Part shown: positions 54,142 through 63,352 of the stretch, in pieces
Layout of the letters: each line of letters opens with the position of its first letter
Numbering within the stretch: the first letter of the stretch is position 1
NCBI RefSeq assembly: GCF_963668515.1
Contig: NZ_OY764864.1
Span: 310,001 to 374,000, forward strand
Direction of reading: 5' to 3'
DNA length: 64,000 bases
Origin: an uncultured Ilyobacter sp.
GTDB taxonomy: Bacteria; Fusobacteriota; Fusobacteriia; Fusobacteriales; Fusobacteriaceae
Notes under the pieces: generated by a model
Database searches by the model: none
What the model saw: the letters and a program-made list of their open reading frames with translations, nothing else
Told to the model about the DNA's origin: nothing
Made by a program: the position numbers and the translations under genes

Positions 54142-55338
54142 ATGGAAAAAGTAGTATTGGCATATTCAGGAGGACTAGATACCTCTATCATCATACCTTG
54201 GTTAAAAGAAAATTACAATCTTGACGTAATCGCCGTCTGCGTAGATGTAGGTCAAGATGACGATATGGAAGAAGTTAAGAAAAAAGCCATCGCTTCAGGA
54301 GCTGCAAAAGTATTCGTTGTAGATGCCAAAGAGGAATTTTTAACAGAATATGCTTTTAAGGCACTTAAGGCAGGAGCTATGTATGAAAACAGATATCTTT
54401 TAGGAACATCTTTTGCAAGACCACTAATGGCAAAAAAATTAGTTGAAATAGCTCATCAAGAGGGAGCTACATACATCTGTCATGGTTGTACAGGAAAAGG
54501 TAATGACCAGGTAAGATTTGAGGTAGGAGTAGCAGCCTTTGATCCAATGATGAAAATAATCGCTCCTTGGAGAGAGTGGGATATTGAATCTAGAGAAGAT
54601 GCCATCGATTATGCAGAAGCAAAGGGTATAAAATTAACTGTAACAAAGGAGAAAATCTACTCTAGAGACCAGAATATGTGGCACATAAGTCATGAAGGTG
54701 GAGATATCGAAACTCTTTCCAATGAGCATAAAGAGGAGATGTACATGATGGTAACTCCTCCAAAATTAGCTAAAGATGAAGAGTCTTATGTATCTGTTAC
54801 TTTTGAAAAAGGATTCCCAGTGGCAGTTGACGGAGAGGCTATGGGACCTGTAGAACTTCTTATGAAGCTTAACAAAATAGCTGGTGAGAATGGAATAGGG
54901 GTAATAGATATAGTAGAAAACAGACTTGTGGGAATGAAATCAAGAGGTATATATGAAACTCCAGGAGGAACGCTTCTTTACAAGGCTCTTACAGATCTTG
55001 AGAGTGTGTGTCTAGATAAAGATTCATGGGCACTAAAGAGAAGTCTTTCTGAAAAATATGCCGACCTTGCATACAACGGATTATGGTTTACTTCTCTAAG
55101 AGAAGCTATCGACAGCTTTGTGGATACACTTCATGAGAATGTAACAGGAACAATAAAAATGAAGCTTTACAAAGGAAATGTAAAAGTAGCAGGAAGAATA
55201 ACTGAAAATGCCCTTTATGACGAAGAGATTTCATCATTCGGTGCGAGTGATCTATACAGTCACAGTGATGCAGAAGGATTTATAAAAATCTTCTCACTTC
55301 CAACTAAGATAAAAAAATTAAAAGAAGACAGAAAGTAA
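54142..55338 (+). CDS. argG: argininosuccinate synthase
   Basis: ATP-dependent condensation of citrulline and aspartate, 398 aa. It shows the PP-loop [24 protein letters not shown] and [13 protein letters not shown] motifs. ATG follows the argH stop directly, with AAGGGGGAG in the end of argH. A strong terminator follows. No argF, argI or arcA is present in the window, so the source of citrulline is import or genes elsewhere. Confidence 0.97.
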   Translation: MEKVVLAYSGGLDTSIIIPWLKENYNLDVIAVCVDVGQDDDMEEVKKKAIASGAAKVFVVDAKEEFLTEYAFKALKAGAMYENRYLLGTSFARPLMAKKLVEIAHQEGATYICHGCTGKGNDQVRFEVGVAAFDPMMKIIAPWREWDIESREDAIDYAEAKGIKLTVTKEKIYSRDQNMWHISHEGGDIETLSNEHKEEMYMMVTPPKLAKDEESYVSVTFEKGFPVAVDGEAMGPVELLMKLNKIAGENGIGVIDIVENRLVGMKSRGIYETPGGTLLYKALTDLESVCLDKDSWALKRSLSEKYADLAYNGLWFTSLREAIDSFVDTLHENVTGTIKMKLYKGNVKVAGRITENALYDEEISSFGASDLYSHSDAEGFIKIFSLPTKIKKLKEDRK

Positions 55339-55347
55339 AATTATTTG

Positions 55348-55375
55348 CAGGGGATGTATGTCCCCTGTTTTTTTT
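55348..55375 (+). terminator. terminator of the arg operon
   Basis: CAGGGGA/TCCCCTG with loop TGTATG and T8. Confidence 0.92.
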
Positions 55376-55499
55376 ATATGAAAAAAATATAGATATTTAA
55401 TTTTTTAAGAGATAGTAAGATGGGTTGGATGTATAAAAAAGGAAATCCTGAAAGATTAATGTAAATATTTTTAAGAGATCAGAGGGAGGTGGTGACAGA

Positions 55500-55832
55500 A
55501 TGTCTAACTACAACTGGGTAAAAATAGGTGAGATGATGCAAAAACTTATAGAAGACAATACGATAGATTTTAATGAGGAAGCTACTTATTGCATTATGAG
55601 AAGATATAATCCTGAACTGCCTTTTAGTTTTGACAGATATATAAAAACTTACAAAGATGAGCTTGGTGTTGACTTTGTCCAGAGAAAAGAAGTTCTTGCA
55701 AAAATTTTTTTGAACTATGATGTGGATACGAGGTTAAAACTTTTGAATTACCTTCTCTATTATTTTCATAAAAGCAAAGTCAACAGAGTAAAGTTGAAAG
55801 AACTTGAAAACTATCTTGATGACAATAGATAG
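55500..55832 (+). CDS. protein of unknown function
   Basis: A 110-aa mostly helical soluble protein. It has no signal peptide or membrane segment and no recognised family. Charged and aromatic-rich (MRRYNPELPFSFDRYIKTY; LKLLNYLLYYFHKSKVNRVKL). RBS GAGGGAGGTGG is strong, which supports a real gene. It is monocistronic, between argG and a terminator. Confidence 0.72.
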   Translation: MSNYNWVKIGEMMQKLIEDNTIDFNEEATYCIMRRYNPELPFSFDRYIKTYKDELGVDFVQRKEVLAKIFLNYDVDTRLKLLNYLLYYFHKSKVNRVKLKELENYLDDNR

Positions 55833-55853
55833 AGGGCCTGTTAGGGCCCTCTT
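55831..55853 (+). terminator. terminator after the 110-aa gene
   Basis: AGAGGGCC/GGCCCTCT hairpin, followed by TATTTTCTT. Confidence 0.8.
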
Positions 55854-55866
55854 ATTTTCTTAAGGG

Positions 55867-56377
55867 ATTATTGAATTTATCGGGATTCGTTACTTTTCTC
55901 TTGAAAGAAGTTTAAGGAAACTCTGGAAAATTTTCCAGAGTCGAGAGATATAGTTACAGAAATCTGTTCCTTATCTCTCAGAAAAGTTCAAGCCTATGAA
56001 AAATCAGCTAAATAACCTTGAAAATCCAAGAAAAGTAATGAAACTCAGAAAGCAAGTTTCTGAGAACCAGAAAATATACTCGTATAACTCGTTATTTTTT
56101 GGCTACTCGCTATGCTCAGACAGTCGATTTTTTCTAAGGATTTCACTGCGGTTATTCTTAACGCTGATTTTATCAATGGCAAGGGAAAAGAGATAAAAAC
56201 CTCTCGCAAAAGAAGGTATTTATAGTTTTGGCTTTAACTCTGTAAGACTCATTCTTTTTCTTTGTGCCCTCTGTGTTCAAGAGGTTGTGTCCTTATTCGT
56301 GTTAATTTTTCTGTCTTTTATTGATTTTCATTCGTGACAAAATCTTTTGATTTTAATATTCAGATAAATTCAGTAAT
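55867..56377 (-). repeat. dispersed MITE-like repeat, copy R4
   Basis: Ends TTATTGAATTTATC (left) and GATAAATTCAGTAA (right), a 14-bp inverted repeat with one mismatch, the best preserved of the set. The first ~330 bp are nearly identical to R2 and carry the same 66-codon open frame (55996-56196). One TTCGTGTTAATT/CATTCGTGACAAAATC module is present. Confidence 0.83.
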
Positions 56378-56430
56378 TTATTTTAATCAGATCAAAAAAT
56401 TATAAAAATAAGGAAAAAGGGGTGAAGAAT

Positions 56431-57786
56431 ATGGATCTCACAAAGGGAGATATAGGACAGGCAGTAAAAAAAGTAGCAATCCCTTCTAGTGTGGGGTTCC
56501 TTTTCAACACCCTTTTTAATGTGGTGGACAGTATGTATACCGGATATATAGGTCCAGATGCTTTGGCAGGACTTGCCATGTCTTTTCCTGTGTTTTTTAT
56601 TCTCATATCTTTAGGTTCTGGTATAGGGACAGGGGTGACGGCGATTCTTTCAAACTTTATAGGGGAGAAAAGCTGTGAAAAGGCAAGGGTGACAGGAAGG
56701 GATGCCCTGACTCTGGGGGTTATTTTTGCAGTTTTTATAACTTTTGTGGGTATAGGGGTTGACGGACCTCTTTTTAAGTATATGGGAGGTGCAGAAGCCT
56801 CTGTTTTTTACGGTGAAAAATATACAACCTGGATATTTATAGGGTCGGTATTTTTTGTTATGAACATGGTTTTTAACGGGATACTATCTTCCCAGGGAGA
56901 CACGAAATCCTATAGAAATTTTTTGATAATCGGATTTTTTGCAAATATAATTCTAGATCCATTTTTCATATTTGTACTTAAAATGTCCACAGATGGGGTG
57001 GCAATAGCAACAGTTATGGTGCAAATAATGGGAAATTTTTACCTATATAAAAAAGTGAAAATGTCCCAACTTTTTGCTGGTTTTGAATATAAACTTTGCA
57101 AACCTCATATGGAAAATTATAAAAACATATTGTCCCAGGGAATACCAGCAAGCCTCAATATGATGACGATAGCCTTGGGGATTTTTGTGATCAATTATTT
57201 TGTAATAAAAAACGGAGGAGATATGGCTGTGGCAGCCTATGGGATATCCATGAGGATAGAGCAAATGGCACTTTTACCGGCTATAGGTCTCAACATAGCA
57301 GCTCTGAGCATAGCTGGTCAAAGCTATGGTGCAGGTGAGACAGAGAGGGTCATGCATGTTTATAAAAAGACTCTTAAATACGGTCTTGCTATTATGACCA
57401 CTGCAATATTTGTAATACTTCCTTTGTCTGAATATTTGCTTGGGATTTTCACAAGAAACAGCGAGATAATAAGATACGGCATGGGCTACTTCAGAGTGGA
57501 AGTTCTTGTGTTTAATTCTTATATTTTTTTGAATATATCGGTTTCGGTGCTTCAGGGTCTCAAAAGACCTAAATTTGCTATTGTTATTGGTATATACAGG
57601 CAGTTCCTCATGCCTATTTTACTCTTTCCTGTCTTTACAAGGATTACAGGGGATGTCACAGGAATATGGTGGGGAATATTTGCAATAAATTGGAGTGCTG
57701 CACTTGTTGCAGTTTTGTATGTAAATAAAGTATATAAAAAGATATTGGTTTCAAAGGATAAAAAATCCCATATTACAAAGATGTAA
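56431..57786 (+). CDS. MATE-family multidrug efflux transporter
   Basis: A 451-aa carrier with 12 membrane segments in two homologous halves. MATE features are GQAVKKVAIPSSVGFLFNTLFNVVD at the start (pieces KVAIPSSVGFLF and NVVDSMYTGYIG), AMSFPVFFILISLGSGIGTG and the second-half GIPASLNMMTIALG. ATG 56431 has AAGGGG eight bases upstream; GTG 56422 lies within the RBS. Na+-coupled export of cationic compounds is typical of the family. Confidence 0.92.
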   Translation: MDLTKGDIGQAVKKVAIPSSVGFLFNTLFNVVDSMYTGYIGPDALAGLAMSFPVFFILISLGSGIGTGVTAILSNFIGEKSCEKARVTGRDALTLGVIFAVFITFVGIGVDGPLFKYMGGAEASVFYGEKYTTWIFIGSVFFVMNMVFNGILSSQGDTKSYRNFLIIGFFANIILDPFFIFVLKMSTDGVAIATVMVQIMGNFYLYKKVKMSQLFAGFEYKLCKPHMENYKNILSQGIPASLNMMTIALGIFVINYFVIKNGGDMAVAAYGISMRIEQMALLPAIGLNIAALSIAGQSYGAGETERVMHVYKKTLKYGLAIMTTAIFVILPLSEYLLGIFTRNSEIIRYGMGYFRVEVLVFNSYIFLNISVSVLQGLKRPKFAIVIGIYRQFLMPILLFPVFTRITGDVTGIWWGIFAINWSAALVAVLYVNKVYKKILVSKDKKSHITKM

Positions 57787-57864
57787 GGAGGGTTTGTTTA
57801 AATAAGAGATTTATAGTATAATTTTAAATGTTTCAAGAAAAATTAATGGCGGTGATAAATAGTA

Positions 57865-58629
57865 ATGAAACTTATAGATTCCCATTGTCATCTTGATAAT
57901 GAAAAATTTCAAGACGACAGAGATGAAATCATAGAAAAAATAGGAAAAGAACTGGAGTTTGTTGTAAACATAGGGTATGACCTGAAAAGTTCTGAAGAGA
58001 GCATAAAGCTGGCAGAAAAACATGATTTTATATATGCAGTAGCAGGAATCCACCCAACAGATATAAGCGGTTATAATCAGGAGATGGAAAATGCAATAGA
58101 AAAGCTGGCCAGGCACCCTAAGGTCCTTGCAGTTGGAGAGATAGGTCTCGACTACCACTGGATGACAGAGCCTAAGGAGAAGCAGCAGGAGGTCTTTAGG
58201 AGGCTTATAGAGGTTGCGAGAAGAGTAGGGAAACCCATAGTGGTTCATACAAGGGATGCTATGCATGACACCCTTGAGATACTAAAGGAGTACCCTGATG
58301 TAACGGGAATACTTCACTGCTATCCAGGATCCTATGAGAGTGCACTAGAGGTAATGGACAACTATTATTTTGGAGTGGGCGGAGTGGTAACCTTTAAAAA
58401 TGCAAAGAAACTGGTGGAGGCTGTAAAGGAGATTCCCTTAGAAAAACTCCTGGTGGAGACAGACTGTCCTTATCTGACCCCTGAACCTTATAGAGGAAAG
58501 AGAAATGAACCCTCCTATGTGGAATATGTGGCACGAAAAATAGCCGAGATAAAAAACGTGGACTATGAAGAGGTAGTAAGAGTAACAAATCAAAATACGA
58601 AACTAGCTTATAAAATGATAAAGGGGTAA
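57865..58629 (+). CDS. tatD: TatD-family metal-dependent hydrolase
   Basis: A 254-aa TIM-barrel DNase/hydrolase. Metal ligands are visible: DSHCHLD (residues ~5-9), Glu in VGEIGLDYHW, His in VVHTRDA, His in ILHCYPGS and Asp in ETDCPYLTPEP. The gene is followed five bases later by rlmA, so the two are cotranscribed. The product probably acts as a 3'-5' exonuclease in DNA repair or RNA turnover. Confidence 0.95.
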   Translation: MKLIDSHCHLDNEKFQDDRDEIIEKIGKELEFVVNIGYDLKSSEESIKLAEKHDFIYAVAGIHPTDISGYNQEMENAIEKLARHPKVLAVGEIGLDYHWMTEPKEKQQEVFRRLIEVARRVGKPIVVHTRDAMHDTLEILKEYPDVTGILHCYPGSYESALEVMDNYYFGVGGVVTFKNAKKLVEAVKEIPLEKLLVETDCPYLTPEPYRGKRNEPSYVEYVARKIAEIKNVDYEEVVRVTNQNTKLAYKMIKG

Positions 58630-58634
58630 TTTAA

Positions 58635-59471
58635 ATGGGATTATTGGTGTGCCCTATATGCAAAGAGGAACTTCTGAAAGAAGAAAGAAGCTATAAATGT
58701 AAAAATAATCATAATTATGATATGGCAAAGCAGGGGTACGTGAATCTGCTTTTATCTAGCAAAAAGAAGTCTAAAAATCCAGGTGATGACAGGGAGATGG
58801 TAGAGAGCAGAAAACGATTTTTAGAAGCTGGATTTTATAAAAAAATATCTGAAAAAGTAAATAGTATGGTGGCAGAATCTGCTGCAAAAGAAAAAGAGCT
58901 AAAGATACTGGATATCGGCTGCGGAGAGGGTTATTACACCAACCGTCTAAAAAGCTTTCTTGAAGAAAAAAATAAAACAGTGGAGATGCTTGGGATAGAC
59001 ATATCCAAAGAGGCCGTCCTGGCTGCCAGTAAAAGTTATAAGGAGATATCCTGGTTTGTTGCAAGTGGGGGAGAACTTCCCGTGAAGGATAGTGCTCTTG
59101 ATTTTGTGTTATGCATGTTTTCTAGAATAGTACCTGAGGAATACAGCAGGGTAATAAAAGACGGTGGATATCTTGTGATAGCCTCTACTGGTGAAAAACA
59201 TCTCTTAGAGATGAAACAGGTTCTTTATAAGGATGTAAAGACTGACTTTTACAGGCCTGAAAAACATCTCGCTGATTTTTTCCAACTGGAAAAAACAGTG
59301 AATGTCAAATATACAGAAACTATAAAGGGAAATGAAAATATAAAGAGTCTGTTTGATATGACCCCCTATAAGTGGAGAAGTCCTAAAGAGGGAGTGGAGA
59401 GACTTTATCTCCTTGATGAACTGAAGGTGACTATAGACGTAAACCTAGATTTATTTAGGAAAAAAGTCTAA
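58635..59471 (+). CDS. rlmA: 23S rRNA guanine-N1-methyltransferase (RlmA type)
   Basis: A 278-aa SAM-dependent methyltransferase. The N-terminal zinc finger CPICKEELLKE...YKCKNNHNYD provides three Cys and one His. MAKQGYVNLLL follows. The SAM-binding site is ILDIGCGEGYYTNRL, and GIDISKEAVLAASK and FVLCMFSRIVPEE complete the core. RBS AAGGGGTAA in the end of tatD. Modifies helix 35 of 23S rRNA by family analogy. Confidence 0.9.
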   Translation: MGLLVCPICKEELLKEERSYKCKNNHNYDMAKQGYVNLLLSSKKKSKNPGDDREMVESRKRFLEAGFYKKISEKVNSMVAESAAKEKELKILDIGCGEGYYTNRLKSFLEEKNKTVEMLGIDISKEAVLAASKSYKEISWFVASGGELPVKDSALDFVLCMFSRIVPEEYSRVIKDGGYLVIASTGEKHLLEMKQVLYKDVKTDFYRPEKHLADFFQLEKTVNVKYTETIKGNENIKSLFDMTPYKWRSPKEGVERLYLLDELKVTIDVNLDLFRKKV

Positions 59472-59505
59472 GAGAGAATTTTGTCAAAGGTCTGTGAGGT
59501 GGAAG

Positions 59506-59877
59506 ATGGAGATAACCGGTATCGGTAACGATATAGTGGAAATAGACAGGATAAAAAAAGCCATAGGCAAAAATCCTAGATTCAAAGACCGAGTTTATAC
59601 CTCTAAGGAGATAGATTACCTTGAAAAAAAATCCGATCCATATCCAGGGTATGCCGGAAGGTTTGCTGCAAAGGAGGCTATATCTAAGGCTATGGGGACA
59701 GGGATCAGAGGGTTCAATCTTTGTGATATAGAGATAGTAAATGACAGTCTAGGGAAACCTGAAGTAAAATTTTATGGAGCACTAGAAGAAAAATATAAAG
59801 AGTTCAGAGTTATGCTCACCATATCTCATTCTAGAGAGTATGCGACGGCAATGGCAATTTTGTTTAAATGTATTTAA
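59506..59877 (+). CDS. acpS: holo-[acyl-carrier-protein] synthase
   Basis: Transfers 4'-phosphopantetheine from CoA to ACP. The 123-aa product has the GIGNDIVEIDRI start (Mg-binding Asp), RFAAKEAISKAMGTGI and the closing LTISHSREYATAMAI, all diagnostic. ATG 59506 follows GAGGTGG; GTG 59494 is in the RBS. It does not modify CitD, whose cofactor differs. Confidence 0.95.
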   Translation: MEITGIGNDIVEIDRIKKAIGKNPRFKDRVYTSKEIDYLEKKSDPYPGYAGRFAAKEAISKAMGTGIRGFNLCDIEIVNDSLGKPEVKFYGALEEKYKEFRVMLTISHSREYATAMAILFKCI

Positions 59878-59895
59878 GGTTTTATTCTTTAATAA

Positions 59896-60521
59896 ATTAC
59901 TGAATTTACAAGAATATTAGAGTCAAGGGATTTTGTCACGAATGGACACTAATAAAAGATAAGGAAATTAACACGAATAAGGACAAAATCTTTTGGCCAC
60001 AGAGAAAAGAAGAGAGTATCACGGAGGAGGGCGATATTAAAGTCAAAAGATTTTATCACGAATGGACACTAATAAAAGATATGGAAATTAGCACGAATAA
60101 GGACAAAATCTTTTGGCCACAGAGAAAAGAAGAGAGTATCACGGAGGAGAGCGATATCAGAGTCAAGGGATTTTGTCACGAATGGACACTAATAAAAGAT
60201 AGGGAAATTAATACGAATAATAAAAAAAACCTTTTGGTCACAGAGGACGCAGAGAAAAAGAGGGAGTTTTACAGAGTTAAAACCAAACTATATATGCGTT
60301 CTTTTGCGAAAGGTTTTTTTATCCCTTTTCTCTTGCCATTGACAAAATCAGCGTTAAGAATAAACGCAGCAAAATCCTTAGAAAAAATCGACTGTCTGAG
60401 CGTAGCGAGTTTCGAGTTTTTCTTGGATTTTCAAGGTTATTTAGCTGATTTTTCACAGGCTTGAACTTTTGGTTACTTTTCTTTCAAGAGAAAAGTAACG
60501 ATTACCTATATATTCAATAAT
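59896..60521 (+). repeat. dispersed MITE-like repeat, copy R5 (three internal modules)
   Basis: Left end ATTACTGAATTTAC, right end TATTCAATAAT. It contains three tandem copies of the CACGAATGGACACTAATAAAAGAT ... ACACGAATAAGGACAAAATC module (given as parts), separated by GGCCACAGAGAAAAGAAGAG. The R2/R4 block follows in opposite orientation (GCCATTGACAAAATCAGCG and GAAAAGTAACG). The 127-codon open frame at 60081 is repeat-derived. Confidence 0.82.
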
Positions 60522-60571
60522 TTAATTGAAAAAAATAATTAACAAGGTTAGTTTAAAGAGCAGGAGGAGTT

Positions 60572-61036
60572 ATGATTACGCAAGAGTTTTATCAAAATCT
60601 CGGGAATTTTATAGATGAAATGGAAGATAAGAGAGATGAGATACAGGTTCTGAACTTTGTAATGAGAGAGATAGGTTATATTCCTTTGGAAGTACAGGAG
60701 TTTATAGCTGATAAAACGGGACTTTTTTTGGTGACTATTCAAAATGCAATTGATTTTTTTCCAAGGTATAAAACCAGTATAGATAATACAGTGGAAATAA
60801 AGGTCTGCACCGGTCTTGGATGCACTGGAAAAGGCGGTCTTTTGATCCTGGAAGAGCTAGAGAGAAAACTGGGTATAGAGGCTGGAGAAACTACCAAAGA
60901 TGGCAAGTACAGACTCACTACCCAGAGATGCTTTGGGAAATGTACAAAGGGTCCAAACCTAAGTATAGGGGGAGTACTGTATAATAACGTCGCTATAGAA
61001 AATATTGAAAAACTTATAAAAATAGATGTTAAATAG
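60572..61036 (+). CDS. NuoE-like [2Fe-2S] thioredoxin-fold protein
   Basis: A 154-aa protein of the complex I 24-kDa/HndA type. An N-terminal helical part (NFVMREIGYIPLEVQEFIAD) precedes a thioredoxin-like domain with the four cluster ligands CTGLGC and CFGKC (C-x4-C and C-x3-C). It stands alone, without nuoF or hydrogenase genes. The partner could be an electron-bifurcating enzyme encoded elsewhere. RBS CAGGAGGAG. Confidence 0.88.
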   Translation: MITQEFYQNLGNFIDEMEDKRDEIQVLNFVMREIGYIPLEVQEFIADKTGLFLVTIQNAIDFFPRYKTSIDNTVEIKVCTGLGCTGKGGLLILEELERKLGIEAGETTKDGKYRLTTQRCFGKCTKGPNLSIGGVLYNNVAIENIEKLIKIDVK

Positions 61037-61049
61037 CTCTTGGGGTTTA

Positions 61050-61078
61050 TTGAAAAAAAAAAAGTGCTGTGGTATAAT
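61050..61078 (+). promoter_or_regulatory. sigma70 promoter upstream of the 373-aa gene and prfB
   Basis: TTGAAA (61050-61055), 17-bp spacer, TATAAT (61073-61078) with an upstream A-run. Confidence 0.78.
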
Positions 61079-61109
61079 TAACTTTGCGTAAAATAAGGAG
61101 AGATGTAAA

Positions 61110-62231
61110 ATGAGGGGGTTAAAATTATTCAATATAATAATTTTTTTAACGTTGTCCCTTCATGTGGCGGCATTTCAAGAAAAGATCGAAATACTGTGTC
61201 AAGGACGGGGTCATGACGGTTTTCTTAAACTGCAAGAGACTGCTCCTATTATTTATGAAAAACTGAAAATCAGGGGTTTTACCCTTGATAAAATAGATGT
61301 TATCAAGTACTTTGCCGAAATTGATTCAGACAAGGATTTTTTTGCTGAATTTTATATGGAGCCCTATAGCCTTGAAAAACTTAAGTATATTGAGGGATAC
61401 GAAAAAGACAGTTTTGGCATAGATGGGAAAAATTACAGTGTCAGGTATCTCTTAGATGATGAAAATACGATAATAGTATTTAATAATGAAAAGGCCTTCA
61501 TATCAAATAATCTTGCAAAGGCCTATGAAAAAATATCAGAAAAAAACTATTTTGAAAAAAAAATATCTAGCCTATTAGGGGCTGATTCTGGGGCATATTT
61601 CAGGTATATATTTTCTGAAAAAGGAAAAAATATCTACGGGGAATACAAAATGAGAGCTCTAGAATACAAGGGGAACGATCTCATTGAAACTTATTTTTAT
61701 GAGAAAATAGACGGAAATGAAAATATGACAGCGATTCCAGTAAAGGGAAAACTCACCCCTATACTGAAATATGAAGATCTGGCTTCTCTCCTACTGGAAG
61801 AAATTCCTGAAATCAAACTTTCACCAGACAAAATAAAAAGTATACTTGGAAACAAACTAAAGGGGGCCTTTTTACTTGAGAGAAACGGAAAAAAAGGTGT
61901 TGTCCTAATGATGGAAAAAACCAAGGACCGCAATATTCTTTTGCAGAAAATCTATACTCAGGATATATTTGAAAAAGTGGGGGTCGATCTAAAGGCGGGC
62001 TATGACGGAATAAAATATTTTGGATTTCCATTTTTTAATATAAAAAAATATATAGTTGAATTTAACGGCGGAGTGATGCTCACTTCAGAGGAAAACTTAA
62101 TAAAACAAGGAACTTTGGATTTAGAAGAAGAGAGTTATTATAAAATTGATGATAAAAGAATCACACTGAAATACAAGGGGGATACAGATGGATATTTTGG
62201 AGTTAAAAAGAGAACATTCTCAGCATATTGA
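61110..62231 (+). CDS. exported protein of unknown function
   Basis: A 373-aa protein with a signal peptide (LKLFNIIIFLTLSLHVAAFQ). The mature part alternates strands and helices with no recognised motif; it is rich in Lys, Glu and Tyr. RBS AAGGAGAG. Its last 44 nt overlap the start of prfB in a different frame, so the two are translationally linked. A predicted periplasmic or envelope location is all that can be said. Confidence 0.75.
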   Translation: MRGLKLFNIIIFLTLSLHVAAFQEKIEILCQGRGHDGFLKLQETAPIIYEKLKIRGFTLDKIDVIKYFAEIDSDKDFFAEFYMEPYSLEKLKYIEGYEKDSFGIDGKNYSVRYLLDDENTIIVFNNEKAFISNNLAKAYEKISEKNYFEKKISSLLGADSGAYFRYIFSEKGKNIYGEYKMRALEYKGNDLIETYFYEKIDGNENMTAIPVKGKLTPILKYEDLASLLLEEIPEIKLSPDKIKSILGNKLKGAFLLERNGKKGVVLMMEKTKDRNILLQKIYTQDIFEKVGVDLKAGYDGIKYFGFPFFNIKKYIVEFNGGVMLTSEENLIKQGTLDLEEESYYKIDDKRITLKYKGDTDGYFGVKKRTFSAY

Positions 62232-63286
62232 GAAAATAGAAGAAATTAGGGGGTCTCTTTGACCTTGAAGGGAAAGAAAATAAGGTGAAAGAGTTAGAAA
62301 AAGAGACTCTCAAAGAGGGATTCTGGAATGATAAAAGAGAAAGTGAAAAGCTCATAAAGGAGATGAACGCCCTTAAAGAAATTATAGGGGAATACCGTTC
62401 TATCGAAAAACTTTCTGATGAAGTATCTGTTCTCCTTGAATTTGTAGAAATGGGCGAGGAGGAGTTTCTAGAGGAGCTAGAAACAAAGCATAAGGGACTG
62501 GATAAAGTTATAGGGGCCTTTGATGTAAAGCTACTTTTAGACGGGGAATATGATGCCAATAATGCCATAGTTACCATTCACTCTGGTGCAGGAGGGACAG
62601 AGGCCTGCGACTGGGCAGATATGCTCTATAGAATGTACTCTAGATGGTGCAATAACAAGGGGTATAAGATGACCGAGCTCGACTTTATGCCTGGAGAAAT
62701 GGTGGGTATAAAATCTATAACCTTTCTGGTAGAAGGGACGAGGGCTTATGGATATATGAAAAATGAAAAGGGGATACACAGATTGGTAAGGATATCACCT
62801 TTTGATGCCAATAAAAAGAGACACACCTCATTTGCTTCTGTAGACGTAATGCCAGAAGTAGACGAAACCATGGATATAGATATAAACACCGGAGACCTAA
62901 AAATAGATACTTACCGAGCCAGTGGAGCCGGAGGACAGCACGTAAATACCACGGATTCTGCAGTCAGGATAACACATCTTCCTAGTGGCGTTGTGGTAAC
63001 CTGTCAGCGGGAGAGATCCCAACTTCAAAATAGAGAAACAGCCATGAAGTTACTGAGATCAAAACTTCTCGAACTAGAGATGAAAAAAAGAGAAGAGGAG
63101 CTTAAAAAAATCCAGGGGGAACAAAGTGATATAGGATGGGGAAGTCAGATAAGATCCTATGTATTCCAACCTTACACCCTAGTCAAGGATCACAGAACTC
63201 TTGTGGAATCTGGAAATATAAGAGCCGTAATGGACGGGGATATAGATGACTTTATCAACGGACATCTTAGATGGGTGAAAAGATAG
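62188..63286 (+). CDS. prfB: peptide chain release factor 2 with programmed +1 frameshift
   Basis: Releases completed peptides at UGA and UAA stops. The gene is in two frames. ORF1 starts at ATG 62188 (AGGGGG six bases upstream) and runs 24 codons to TGA at 62260-62262. A Shine-Dalgarno-like AGGGGG and CTT TGA C slip site shift reading by +1 (GAC at 62261), giving 365 aa, the size of E. coli RF2. The body has the stop-recognition tripeptide SPF (VRISPFDANK) and the catalytic GGQ in SGAGGQHVNT. A caller that ignores the shift would start at GTG 62285 and lose the first 32 residues. Confidence 0.93.
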
Positions 63287-63352
63287 ATAAATTTTACATA
63301 AAATTATAAAAGTAAAAAATAATAAAAAGTAATTTTAGGAGGAATTAAAATA

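Noticed and set aside
59896-60290. Tandem modules in R5 considered as a CRISPR array
   Set aside because: The three units are ~120 bp, differ in sequence, and the spacers are themselves repeated; no cas genes are present.
60081-60464. 127-codon open frame
   Set aside because: It is a read through the repeated modules of R5 with no RBS and no protein-like composition.
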